A DNA stretch of 64,000 bases. It comes from Lactifluus volemus (lineage: Eukaryota > Basidiomycota > Agaricomycetes > Russulales > Russulaceae). The notes beneath the pieces were generated by a model that was given only the letters and a program-made list of their open reading frames with translations, was not told the DNA's origin and did not search any database. A program made the position numbers and the translations under genes. This document shows, piece after piece, positions 11,342 through 22,289 of the stretch (position 1 is the first letter of the stretch; the number at the start of each line of letters is the position of its first letter). The stretch covers positions 1-64,000 of the forward strand of contig WTXI01000179.1 in the NCBI GenBank assembly GCA_022376515.1. The letters run 5' to 3'.

Positions 11342-13175
11342 TTATGACTGTAATATGTTAGAGATAGTCGTAGTTTGAGATGTCAATCTCGCCTCTTCAA
11401 CGTACGTCCGTAACTTCTGCACAACGCTTCGCAGATTCTGGCTGTACTTGCCCGAGGTAGGTACGACATCGAGCATGCGGCCGTCGCAACCCATCTTGTC
11501 CTTTACGAACTCTTCGAGCCGTGCGAGCTTTGCGCGTGCCAGTTGCACCTCTTCCGGATCGCCGTCACTAGCGAGAAGGTCTGCCTTGTTCGCAATGACC
11601 ATTCGAGCCCGCCTGCTCATCCCATCCTTGTACTTCTCCAGCTCTTCCCGAAGCATCCAAAGGTCATTCCAAGGCTCAGGGCCCGAAAGATCGACAACGT
11701 AGACCAACGCAAGCGAGCGCTCCATAGACCTTAGGAACGAGTGCCCGAGCCCGACGTTCTCCGACGCATCCTCGATCAGTCCCGGATTGTCGGCGATCGT
11801 GAACCTGAACGTCTCGGTATGTTTTTGCATGTCCCATTCGCGCGACCTCTGATTACGAGTCGGCGCATTCGCATACGCGCCGCTCTCCATGAGTTCACGC
11901 TCGCGCTCCCTCTCGACAATCGTCTCATCGTATACGGCAGAACCATCCTCGCCGGCAGCGCCAACCAACGACCAGCCGTCCTCCGCAACGCGCACGACAC
12001 CCACGACCGGATTCAGCGTCGTGAACGCGTACCCTGCGACGGTGCTACGCGCACGTCCACCCGTCAACGCGCGGAGCAACGTGCTCTTTCCCGCGTTGGG
12101 CGCGCCGACGAGCCCGACGTCCGCGAGCAACTTGAGTTCTAACTCGAGCGTCACGCGTTCGCCCTCGTACCCGCGTGTGGCAAATTTCGGAGACGGGTTC
12201 GTCGACGACGACTGAAAATGCGGATTGCCATATCCGGGTGCGCCCCCAGAAGCAATCAACGTACCGCATTGTCTCACACGGGGCGTCCCGAGCGGTGCAT
12301 CGATTGAGCGCATGGCGCCCGGCGCCGACGGTGGCAAACGATCGAGATCTAGGAAGAGCAGGGAGGAGGCATCGCGCCGTCGTCTTGTGGCGCGCATCTC
12401 ACACTCGGCGCGCCAGATGTCCCATTCTGCCTGCTTAAACGCGGAGCGGGCCGTGTTGTCGTCCTCGTATGTCGGGTAGTGCACCCAGCGACGCTCACGC
12501 CAGTGCTGACGACGTTCATCCTTGTCGAGTTCGGCATATGTCTTTTCATCGGCCTCCCACTCGTCCGGCATGCGTCGCGGGTCATCGCGTGGGAGCTCGC
12601 GCACGACAGTGCCGAGGGGGACCCGCAGGATGACTGGCTCACCGGCACGTCCATGCTGCCATGTGCCCATACCATTACCGCCGGCGTTGCCTCGTACGCG
12701 TGAAGGAACGGAGGACAGTGTAGTGAGATGTTGGTCGGGGAGGATATAGACGTCTCCGCCTCGCCCGCCATTGCCTCCAGAAGGAGGGCCGTGCGGCTTA
12801 AATTTTTCACGATGGAAGGCGACACAGCCATCGCCGCCTCGTCCTATGTGCAGCCATGGATCGTTCATGTTGCAGGAGAGAGAAATCAGAGTTACCACGT
12901 ACCTGCGCGCACATGCACGATGAGATGGTCGAGAAACGTTTCGCCCTGTGAATCATGTGGGACTGGTGCATCGTGCAGGTGTTATGACACACCCTCTGCC
13001 TCCGTTTCCACTCGGTTTTTCGTTTCCGGAATAAAGCGTCTCGTTCGCTCTCTTCCAAAGTTAAATTTTCTTTGGTGGGGGTGGGCCCCGGTAGATTTGA
13101 CCGTACATGAGAAGCAGTTGTAGCGTAGCGTCGTATGCAAGAAACTGAGAAATGTGCAAGCGAGATTGTTCGCAT
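11342..13175 (-). CDS. MTG2: Mitochondrial Obg-family GTPase
   Basis: Obg/CgtA-type GTPase needed for assembly of the mitochondrial large ribosomal subunit. Exons on the minus strand: 12993-13175, 12903-12945, 11342-12843, together 1728 nt (575 residues). The N-terminus MRTISLAHFSVSCIRRYATT is basic and Ser/Thr-rich without acidic residues, as in a mitochondrial presequence. The glycine-rich Obg fold follows (GRGGDGCVAFHREKF, GGNGGRGGDVY). The G domain shows G1 GAPNAGKST, switch region GYAFTTLNP, G3 DNPGLIEDA and G4 NKAD. Between the Obg fold and G domain lies a charged insertion of about 100 residues rich in Arg, Glu and Trp, longer than in bacterial ObgE. The reading frame joins correctly over both introns, which supports the start chosen. 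The 3' end lies about 80 bp from that of ADE1 (convergent). Confidence 0.93.
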
Positions 13176-13484
13176 GAGCGGAATTTATGAAGTTAAAGAT
13201 TCGAGGCCGGCCCGGGGTCGATGTTTGAAAGCTTCGTCTGACAACTTGATCTCTGTCTGTCGGGAGGGCATACGATTGCCATCCTTCATATAAATATTTT
13301 TGTCTTTTCTTGGGCATTTTAGCATCAAGAAAGAGGGATCCGAACCTCCGAGTCACTTATTCTCTTCATGCGGTGGCTTTGGTGACGGGTAGTACTCAGG
13401 CGAAAGAATTGTCTATTTGCACATAACACTGGACTAGATTCACTGCGCTGGCAGCATTTCCCTCCTCCTCACCGTGGTACTATT
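13176..13484. other. Spacer between permease 1 and MTG2
   Basis: About 310 bp upstream of MTG2 and downstream of the permease stop. No gene recognised; it should contain the MTG2 promoter. Confidence 0.4.
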
Positions 13485-15855
13485 CTACTTCTCCTTCTGG
13501 TCACTACCGTCGTGGACCTCTTCAACGTCCTTCTGTGCCATCCACTTGCGCCCTCCCCTATACCCAACCACAGTCGGCACTGGTCCCTCAAACCAATGCA
13601 CGCCACCGTATACGGGAAAGTAATACCACACGAGAGAGAGGATAAGCACACCGCCGATCACGACGACAGTATAGTTCATGTCTTGCGCGCTCGTGCTACT
13701 TGTCGTCGGAAAGAGGAAAACGATCGAGGTGAAGATCATCCAGATGACAGAGACGATTGCGCAAATTCCGCTCTAAGGTACTATCAGTCCAGCCTTTTTG
13801 GCAATTGGTGAATCGAACAATAACTCACCCAGGCTCCAAGAGAGAATGGTCCTGGCGTCCACCCGTTCTCCTTCCTCCAGATCCACCGCGCAGCGATCGG
13901 GATAGAGTACGCGATGTACTGTGCGATATTCGAAATGGAAAAGACGGCGTTGACTGCTTGGGTGCCTGCGAAGACAAGTGCGCCAAGCGCGATTGAGCCG
14001 GCGGCACAAAACAAGACAGTGTTGACTGGTGTCTTGGTAAAGCTGTTCATACGATAAAGCCAGCTCGAGAATGGGAGAGCGCCATCCCGTGCACTGAGTA
14101 ATAATGTCAGTTATCAGTCAGGGTCGGGCAGCTTGATAAGTCAAGACATACAAGGCGAAGGACTGGCGCGAAGTCGCGAGCATCTGCAAGACAATCAACC
14201 AGCGTCACACACCAAGGGTCTGAGGAAAAGAAACGGAAACGGACCATGCTCGAGCCCATCATATACTGCGCCAGGATGATGAATGCCCACACGGCCAGCG
14301 TGATAGTTTTTCCAAAACTATTCAGGAAGATCTGAGCCATAGGTTGTCCAAGGCTGTTGTTCATGAGACCCTCGAGATCCTGACCCATGCAGAATGCGAG
14401 AGTCACGTTCACCGCTATGGCTCAGAGGCTCGGAATCAAGCAGCCAGAAGAAGCAAAGATGATGGGATGACGCACCAAAGCCAAGAATGCCACCAATGGA
14501 AATGGACCAGACGATGGACCACGGGACAGCGATTGCCGCATTTGAAGCCTCCTCAGAGATATGTACACTGGAGTCATACGAGCCTAGAGGGTAAAGTATC
14601 GTCTGCGGGCATTCACGGTCACAGCGCCAGTACGCACAGATAGTCCATACGGGTGCCAAAAAGCTCAAGATGAACGCAAAGCCATTCGGCCAATCATATA
14701 CTACAGAAAGCCATGTCAATAACGGAAGGAGAAGACCTTGTCAAACTACTGACGATTTGTAAAATTACCGAGAGCGTAGCTAGCACTGTTCTTGAGTTCA
14801 CTGGGAGTTGCAGCGGGCAATGCGATGATGATAACAAAGCAAAGTCTGAAGTTGCCAGATAAACCGTGCGTCATGACCCCACAGAATATGATGTTTTCGA
14901 ACTCACAAGATATTCAGGGCTATGTATACGTTTTGCAATCTGGCCAATATTTTCGTTCCCAGGCTGCACACGACCGCGTGACTGAGCACAACGGCCACGT
15001 ACACACCACTAATTGGCAAGTGATAATATTTCAGACAGAAACTCAAAATAGGTCTCGAACACGAACAAAGTTTTCGAGTTTGTCATGGTGAAGGATCCGT
15101 TTGAGCTGAGGCCTGCAGCAGCCATGATTTGGACCGCCGCACCCCAGTCGACTGATGCAACTGATGAGATCATCCCAATTGTGTTGGCATCTGTAAAACT
15201 GGAATTCGGACGTAAGATCCAGAGAAAGGGAAGTCGGACATACAACCGACGATCCAAGCGAGGAGGTTGCGCCACTTGGGGGATGAATAAGAGTGGGCCC
15301 AAAAATAGAGCTGGAACGCGTGGCACAGAGAACCGTCAACTCGATAGGTCATACAGTGGGGCCAAATGCAAGGCATGACGTACACCACCTGACGTGGGTG
15401 CTGCCGAAGCAAGCTCTGCCATGGATAGGCCACCGAAGAAGATAAAGGTACTGGCGACGGCCCACTGTATAACCCTCAGAAAAAACAGCTCGAAGTTGGA
15501 TACGGTGGAAAGCATAGAACTGACCCCCCATACCATAGCTACTGGACCTCCATTAGGTATCGAGTAAAACAAGACGGAGCTGTACGCGCCAGTAAAGAGT
15601 CGATAATGTGACAAACGTAGGGCACTATAGGGACAAACGCGATAGAGGGCACGAGCCCCACAATGCTGAATGCGATTCCGAATACCTATGCGAGGTGAGT
15701 GGTACGAAAAAGTTCAAGGTAGGAAGAAGGACGAAAAAAACCTCGAGCGGTCTAAATGCACGTTGAAATTCCTGCTTGTATCCAAGCTCAGCTAGTAACC
15801 TCTCATCTGACTCGGCTATGGCCGCTTTACGCTGTCTTCGGACGTCTGCAGACAT
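13485..15855 (-). CDS. APC-superfamily amino acid/GABA permease-like transporter, copy 1
   Basis: A multi-exon membrane transporter with strong resemblance to fungal GABA/choline-type permeases (APC superfamily, about 12 membrane helices, plasma membrane). It starts MSADVRRQRKAAIAES at 15855. Blocks in order: LLAELGYKQEFQRAF, VFGIAFSIVGLVPSIA (intron) SVLFYSIPNGGPVAMVWG (intron) WAVASTFIFFGGLSMAELA, SAAPTSGG, SSPKWRNLLAWIVG, NTIGMISSVASVDWGAA, WPNGFAFILSFLAPVWT, EASNAAIAVPWSIVWS, VNVTLAFCMGQDLEGLM, GQPMAQIFLNSFGK, QYMMGSSM, DGALPFSSWLYRMNSF, TPVNTVLF, then MNYTVVVIGGVLIL and WYYFPVYGGVHWFEGPVPT. Introns are short with GT..AG ends, and those checked preserve the frame. Substrate cannot be decided. 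The downstream paralogue at 16723 has the same intron plan. Confidence 0.82.
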
Positions 15856-16722
15856 CTTTGACCTAAGCTGTAGTAGAGGTTGTGTGCAATGAAGAGGTAA
15901 GGCTCGCTCCCCAGCGGAGTCAAGATTCTCAGCTGTACTAGTAAGAGGAGATAAGACGGCCCAGGGAAGAAGGACATGGAGCGACACCACATGGCCCAGG
16001 ATCGGGTAAGGAAATAGCCGATTTTTGTATGGAACAAGGTGAAACGTAAGTAGAACCGATAAGAAGCCAAATAAATTGACCGTAGCGCAGTGCAGTTAGT
16101 ACTGTACTGTAGGCCTGAAAAAGAGAGCCGCCGGTCAATTGAAGTTAGTTTCTTTCTGGGTCCGAGTCTCGTGACCGTGTCCTGTTTGTCACACCTTCGA
16201 GCCGAGCTCTAAACCGTGTTCTCTTCAGAGCCTTCAAGTGGCAGTCGAGACGTACAAAAAACTACAAGTTCGTCAGGGTTACTTTTACTATCATCAAGTA
16301 TTCGTGAGAAGACTTGGAGAATGTTCGGGTACAGGACGTATGAAACAAATGTCACTTGGCTCGGACATTTTGTCGGATATGTTTTAATAGTAGGCAGTTG
16401 TGTGCTCTCTTGTTCCCTCAAAGTGTCTGCCCTGATCTGAATGTTGTGATATTCGAGTCTATCATGTGTTAAACCTATCCGTTGCTGCGTTCCAATAAAA
16501 GTACCGAGAGGCGTATCAATTCCATGGTAGCAGCGTATGCACTGACCGTATTTGAGACCCAAACCTTTATAGTAGGAAGGGCTGTTCTATAATTACAGCA
16601 TTGCACTGTCTATCTAGCAGTACATTTGCTACTTCGGACTCGGTACTCAGGAGAAAGCATCAATAACTACTTGGACATAATGCTCGACTAGCTTTAACTG
16701 CGCTCGTCTCTGTTGTAATAGT
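15856..16722. other. Intergenic region between permease copies
   Basis: About 870 bp holding the promoter of permease copy 1 and the 3' flank of copy 2. A 117-codon open frame (16209-16562, minus) has no recognisable motif and is not called. Confidence 0.4.
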
Positions 16723-19098
16723 CTACTTCTCCCTCTCGGCACTACCATTGTGGACCTCTTCAACGTCCTTCTGTACCATCCACTTGCCAGTGCGCCCTCC
16801 CATATACCCAACCACAGTCGGTACTGGTCCCTCAAACCAATGCACGCCACCGTATACGGGAAAGTAATACCACACAAGAGAGAAGATGAGTACACCACCG
16901 AGCACAACGACAGTGTAGTTCATGTCTTGCGCGCTCGTGTTACTCGTCGTAGGAAAGAAGGAAACGATCGAGGTGAAGACCATCCAGACGACAGAGATTA
17001 TGGCGCAAATTCCGCTCTAAGATAGTATTATTCCAGCATTTTTTGACAATTGGTGAAGCGAAAACGCACTCACCCATGCTCCAAGGGAGAACGGACCTGG
17101 CGTCCATCCGTTCTCTTTCCTCCAGGTCCACCGCGCGGTGATCGGAATAGAGTATGCTACATATTGTGCAGCGATAGCAATTGCAAAGACAGCATTGACT
17201 GCTTGGGGGCCTGCGAAGACAAGTGCGCCAAGCGCGATTGAGCCCGCGGCACAAAACAAGACAGTGTTGACTGGTGTCTTGGTAAAGCTGTTCATTCGAT
17301 AAAGCCAGCTCGAGAATGGGAGAGCGCCATCCCGCGCACTGAGTAAGAACATCAGTTATTGGTTGACAGTGGGGTAGTTTGACACGTCGAGACGTACAAG
17401 GCGAAGGACTGGCGCGAGGCAACGAGCATCTGCAAGTTGATCAGCCCGCATCCGAGTGAACCACCGAGAATTTGTGTGAAAGAACAGAAACGGACCATGC
17501 TCGAGCCCATCATATACTGCGCCAGAATGATGAATGCCCACACGGCAAGCGTGGCCGTCTTTCCAAAGCTATTCAAGAAAATCTGGGCCATAGGTTGTCC
17601 AATGCTGTTGTTCATGAGACCCTCGAGGTCCTGACCCATGCAGAATGCGAGAGTCAAGTTCACCACTATGGCACAGAGGCTCGGAATTAAGCAGCCAGCC
17701 AGCAGAAGCGAGACGAGGGATGACGCACCAAAGCCAAGCATGCCAGCAATGGAAGCGGAGCAGACGATGGTCCATGGGACAGCGATCGCCGCATTCGAAG
17801 CCTCCTCAGAAATATGTACAGTAGAGTCACATGAGCCTGGAGGGCAATGTATCGTTGGCGCGCATTCACGATCACAGCGCCATTACGCACCGAAGGTCCA
17901 TATGGGTGCCAAAAAGCTCAAGGTGAACGCAAAGCCATTTGGCCAACCATATACTGTAGGACGCCAAGTCAAGTACGAAAGGAGGAGAATATCTTCTTTG
18001 TAAGTGCTGACGGTTTGTAAAATTGCCGAGAGCATAGCTAGCATTGTTCTTGAGTTCTCTGGGAGTTGCAGCGGGCAGTGCGATGATGACAGCAAAGCAA
18101 AGTCTGAAGTTGTCAAATAGAGAGTGCGTCTTAGCCCCATATAGTATGAAGTTTGCGAACTCACGAGATATTCAGGGCCATGTATACATTTTGCAATCTG
18201 GCCAATATTTTCGTTCCCAGGCAGCACACGACCGCGTGACTGAGCACGACGCCCACGTACACACCGCTATGATAATACTTCAGACAAGAACTCAAACTGA
18301 ATATTCAAATACGAACAAAGCTTTCGAACTCGTCGGGGTGAAGGATCCGTCTGAGCTGATGCTTGCGGCAGCCATGATTTGGACCACCGCACCCCAGTCG
18401 ACTGAAGCAACTGATGCGATCATCCCAATCGTGTTGGAATCTGTAAAACGGTAATTCTACTATAAGACGCAGAGAAAGGAAGGCCGACTCGGACGTACAA
18501 CCGACGATCCAAGCGAGGAGGTTGCGCCACTTGGGGGAGGAATAAGCGTGGGCCCAAAAATAGAGCTGGATCGCGTGACAGAGAACCATCAACTCGACAG
18601 GTGATGCAGTGGGGCTGAATGCAAGACATGACATACACCACCTGACGTGGGTGCCGCCGAAGCAAGCTCTGCCATGGATAGGCCGACAACGAGGATAAAG
18701 GTACTGGCGACGGCCCACTGGATAAACCTCAGAAAGAGCTCAAGTTGATACTGCGAGAGTACACACTGACTCCCCAGACCATAGCTATTGGGCCGCCATT
18801 AGGTATCGAGTATGACACGACAGACCTGTGCATGAAGAGTCGATAATACGACAAACGTAAGGCACTTTATGGACAAACGTGATAGAGGGCACGAGCCCCA
18901 CAACTGAATGCTGAATGCTATTCCGAAGACCTATGTGAGGTGAGTAGTACGAAAAAGTTCAAGGTAGGAAGAAGGACGAAAAACCTCGAGCGGTCTAAAT
19001 GCACGTTGAAATTCCTGCTTGTATCCAAGCTCAGCTAGTAGCCTCTCATCTGACTCGGCTATGGCCGCTTTACGCTGACCTCGAGCGTTTGCAGACAT
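16723..19098 (-). pseudogene. APC permease-like transporter, copy 2 (possibly frameshifted)
   Basis: Tandem paralogue of the transporter at 13485-15855, same orientation, start MSANARGQRKAAIAES at 19098. Membrane blocks and intron positions follow copy 1 closely, including GFGASS/VVNLTLAFCMGQDLEGLM, GQPMAQIFLNSFGK, QYMMGSSM, TPVNTVLFCAAGSIALG and WYYFPVYGGVHWFEG. In the first membrane segment (about 18905-18925) the sequence reads GCATTCAGCATTCAGTTGTG where copy 1 has GCATTCAGCATTGTG. The 5 extra nt look like a slipped duplication of CATTCAG, shift the frame, and are not rescued by the nearest alternative AG. If the assembly is right, this copy cannot make a full protein from the annotated start; the rest still looks coding. 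Confidence 0.7.
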
Positions 19099-19936
19099 CT
19101 TCTTTGACCTGAGCCGTAGTAAAGGGTGGTACAAGAAAGGGGGAAGTACTAGTCGAGATTCTAAGCTTTAAAGAAAAAATCGAGGAGATAACGAGTGTAT
19201 GCACTTCATTGGAGTGAAACCGCATGGCTCAGCTCAGAAACAGTTAAGGAAATGCGCTATACGGACGACTCATAACGAGGAATTACATGCCTAAAAAAGG
19301 GAGGCCTCTGAGTCTCGTGACTGTATTCGTGCTCCGACTCTTCACTACTAAGTTACTAGTATTGGGAGAGTCATGGTCCCTCACCCCCGTGGATGAGTTT
19401 GTCTAGCCTCTGTAACATCACCAAAGGTTAGACAGACTCACCCCGGTGGTCACTCATGGCGATCCCAATCAGTGGGCCACATTCTCAGCGATCTCAACAT
19501 CAAAAAGCCTGAAATCACACACGATGCACTCACTCATCCGCAGGCAATCCTTTTATCACCTCTGCCTCACCGCAGATGCCACTACGACGAACAGCTGCGC
19601 TAGGGGGAGATCTGCTGCAAGGACAAACGAACAGAGTCTATAGGCACCAGTGCTGCCGGATCTTCGCCAGATTCTTTATTGCCCACTCCCAGCACGACTG
19701 GCAATGTGGCGTGGGTTCGAATTTCTCGGAAACTTCCGCTCACCCGTAACGAATCGTGGTGGTTCGGGTTCAAGGCCCTCCCTAAGAAGCGATCATGAGG
19801 GCGGGTGCGTCAGTCCGGGCCGCCGACAGGTCACCTCACTCCCTGCATTCCCTTGTTCTTCCGTTACATCATCGAACGGTTCCACAGTACTAAGCTATGT
19901 CGACAATTGAATTGTAGATCTTTCCCCATTTCCCAA
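19099..19936. other. Intergenic region, no gene recognised
   Basis: About 840 bp between permease copy 2 and the 3' end of the first GTPase gene. Small open frames only. A TTCGAAT-containing stretch at about 19715 resembles a tRNA B box, but no cloverleaf could be built. Confidence 0.45.
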
Positions 19937-21876
19937 TTATCCCTCCACCAACGCACGAACCTTCTCGTTAAGGCCATCTGCAGTTAGGATGTGTTCCCCC
20001 TGCGGCGTTTTTGAACAAATAATATTGTGGATGCGTTGTCGAGAAGACGAGCGATCATAAGCCTCAAATGCCTCTCTCAGTTCTTCCCAGGTTGTCGTCA
20101 GAGCCAGAGCAGGTTTGAGCGTGAAGTCAAAGAGTTCTCTCAAAACATTGATGAGATCCACGGAGTAAGCAATTAGGAGACGTTGAACGTCAGGTCTAGC
20201 CGTCGTCAATAATTATCAGATCATACAGATAAGCAAAGACACGAACATGTTTTCCAGAACAGTGGTCGAAAGCCATTGCAGAAAGATATAACTTAAGCCT
20301 AGGATGGCGACAGGCGGCGCAATAGGAGCAGAGGCAGCAGTGACGAGGCTCACAAATTGAGAAATTATGTCAATGTTTGGAGGGCTGAGAGAAATGTCAA
20401 AACCCATCAAGTAATATGCAACAGCACATACGTCGAAACATCTGGTTTGGTATGAACATCTTGGACGAGATGTAGCATCAGTTGCTTGAATTCGTCTGTG
20501 TTGAGGACCTACGATACGGACGTAAGTTGAGCAGGCGTCATGTAAAAAGAAGTTAATCTACCTCTCCCTTAAAGTTCCAACATTTGATGATGTCTTTGTG
20601 GACTTCCACGAGGCAGCTGCGAAGCAAGATCTGACCGAATCCAGGCACAGTACCAGTAAGGACACGTCTGTAATCTAAGACACTGTTGAGGGGTGCGACA
20701 AAACACTAACACCTGGGTTACATACAACTCATGCCCTTGCTTTCCAGCCGGAAATCGAGGTGAATAAATGTCATGACTTGAAAAAGGTGGATGAAACCTA
20801 CGTGATGCAAGCTTCAATTTTGACTGGGAGACTTGCCCGTTGCGCTATCGCCCACATGATCCATGCATCACCCTTGAGCTGTTCTTTGACAATATCCCGG
20901 GTAACTTCCACGAGAGCTGAAACGTTCTCCTTATAGCGTGGACGAACTAGGGAGCGGTCAAGGCCGGATAAATCGTACAATGGCACGAACATACCCGAAA
21001 CTTTGACATAATGCGGCATAGGAATGCCGAGGTGCCCCATTGTACGCTGGAGAGACTGTACACATATCTCAAACGCTTGCTGGGCCTCGTCCTTACTATG
21101 TTCATCGAGAGTCGTCGAGTCCATATTGTGGTGCTGCTCTTTCAACTCAGCCTTCTTCGTCCTTACTAATCGGTCGTACTGAGTAAACACAATTACAACA
21201 GGAACTGATTGAGATTCTCGATTAGAACAGAGAGTAATAAGGGAGAGGACGAGAGCGTACTTTGGGTTTTATGGGAAAGTTCGAGTAACTTCTCGTCTCC
21301 TACCTCGAAAACACGACCCCCGGCTACCGGCGTCTTTGTACAGAGCCTGATGACGGTGAAAGGAGCGCAGGGCGAGATCAAAGAAAAATATACGCACCAT
21401 AGACCATGGATTCGGTCCTTCAGAGGCAGTTCCTGTTGGGATCGTTGCTGGATAAATTGACGTACAGTCTCAAAATTGTTTACATCTCCTGGTTCGAAGC
21501 CTTTAGAATCGTGTAGAACAAAAAATGGGTTGTCTTGTGAGACGAATTCTTGCTGGATATCCGATTCTCCGGGTTTTAAGTGCGCAACACGCTACGAAAA
21601 GACATCGTCAGTTGCGGTGAATCGGCAATATGAGGACCTCTGACAGCGTCGGTAATACCGAATACGCAATTAATCAGCGAAGATTTCCCAACACCAGACT
21701 AGTGGGCGATTAGTTTTGATGGTACGAGAAGGCAAGACTGCAGGCAACGGACCCGGCCGACTGACAGGATGCGGAATCTAATTCGCCGAAGTGAGTAGAA
21801 ACGACTCGAATTCCAAAAGGTATACCCACCGCTCCACAGTTTTAATGATATCATCAATCGTGGACTCGGGTTCCAT
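19937..21876 (-). CDS. Fungal G-domain (P-loop GTPase) protein 1
   Basis: A member of the basidiomycete family of uncharacterised P-loop GTPases with a G domain followed by a helical tail. It starts MEPESTIDDIIKTVER at 21876. After two short introns the P-loop reads VGR|SGVGKSSLINCVFG across an intron at about 21700-21755. G3 is FVLHDSKGFEPGD (about 21490-21530) and the G4 position is VFTQYDRLV (about 21170-21195), with TQYD in place of NKxD. Later exons include HLGIPMPHYVKVSGMF, APIAPPVAILGLSYIF (a hydrophobic segment) and the C-terminus ending KVRALVEG. At least eight introns are required, so internal boundaries are approximate. The G4 variant is common in this family by my knowledge. Function unknown. 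It is transcribed away from the related gene at 22290. Confidence 0.7.
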
Positions 21877-22289
21877 GATAGTTGAGGTTGGGTACTGACG
21901 AATGCGCTCAAGTTACCATCGCCTGTGCTGCCTTCTTAACACATCTTTTTGTTAACACCAAGGGAGTAGCTCAGTCACAAGATTACCATTGGTCGATAGC
22001 GATTGCTATATTTAGGTGGCGAGTAATGGAATCGACAGAAGAAATGAATGGCGTATCCGAGCCGCAAAAGACGACGATTGGTCCATTGGAGTTGTCACAT
22101 GCCCGATGTGTAAAGAGTTAGAGTTACAGGACCATGACACTGGGTGTGACAACTATTCATCGATAGTGACGCACCCATGGCTTTCATCGCTCGCCATTGG
22201 CGGATAACAGATGGGCGTTAATTTCCAGGAAAGTCATTCTGAGGCTCCTTCTGGTGTGACTCACGCCCGTCTTGCTTCCCGAACACTCA
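21877..22289. promoter_or_regulatory. Divergent promoter interval of the two GTPase genes
   Basis: 413 bp separate the two divergent start codons. No TATA or other element is clear. Called a shared promoter region from arrangement only. Confidence 0.35.

Noticed and set aside
13322..13395. Possible tRNA on the minus strand (GGAGGTTCGGATCCCTC)
   Set aside because: The T-stem has a mismatch and no consistent cloverleaf could be drawn.
16209..16562. A 117-codon minus-strand frame between the permease genes
   Set aside because: No motif, no paralogue at the corresponding place by copy 2, and no splice context.
19700..19760. GGGTTCGAATTTC resembling a tRNA B box
   Set aside because: No A box or acceptor stem at a suitable distance.
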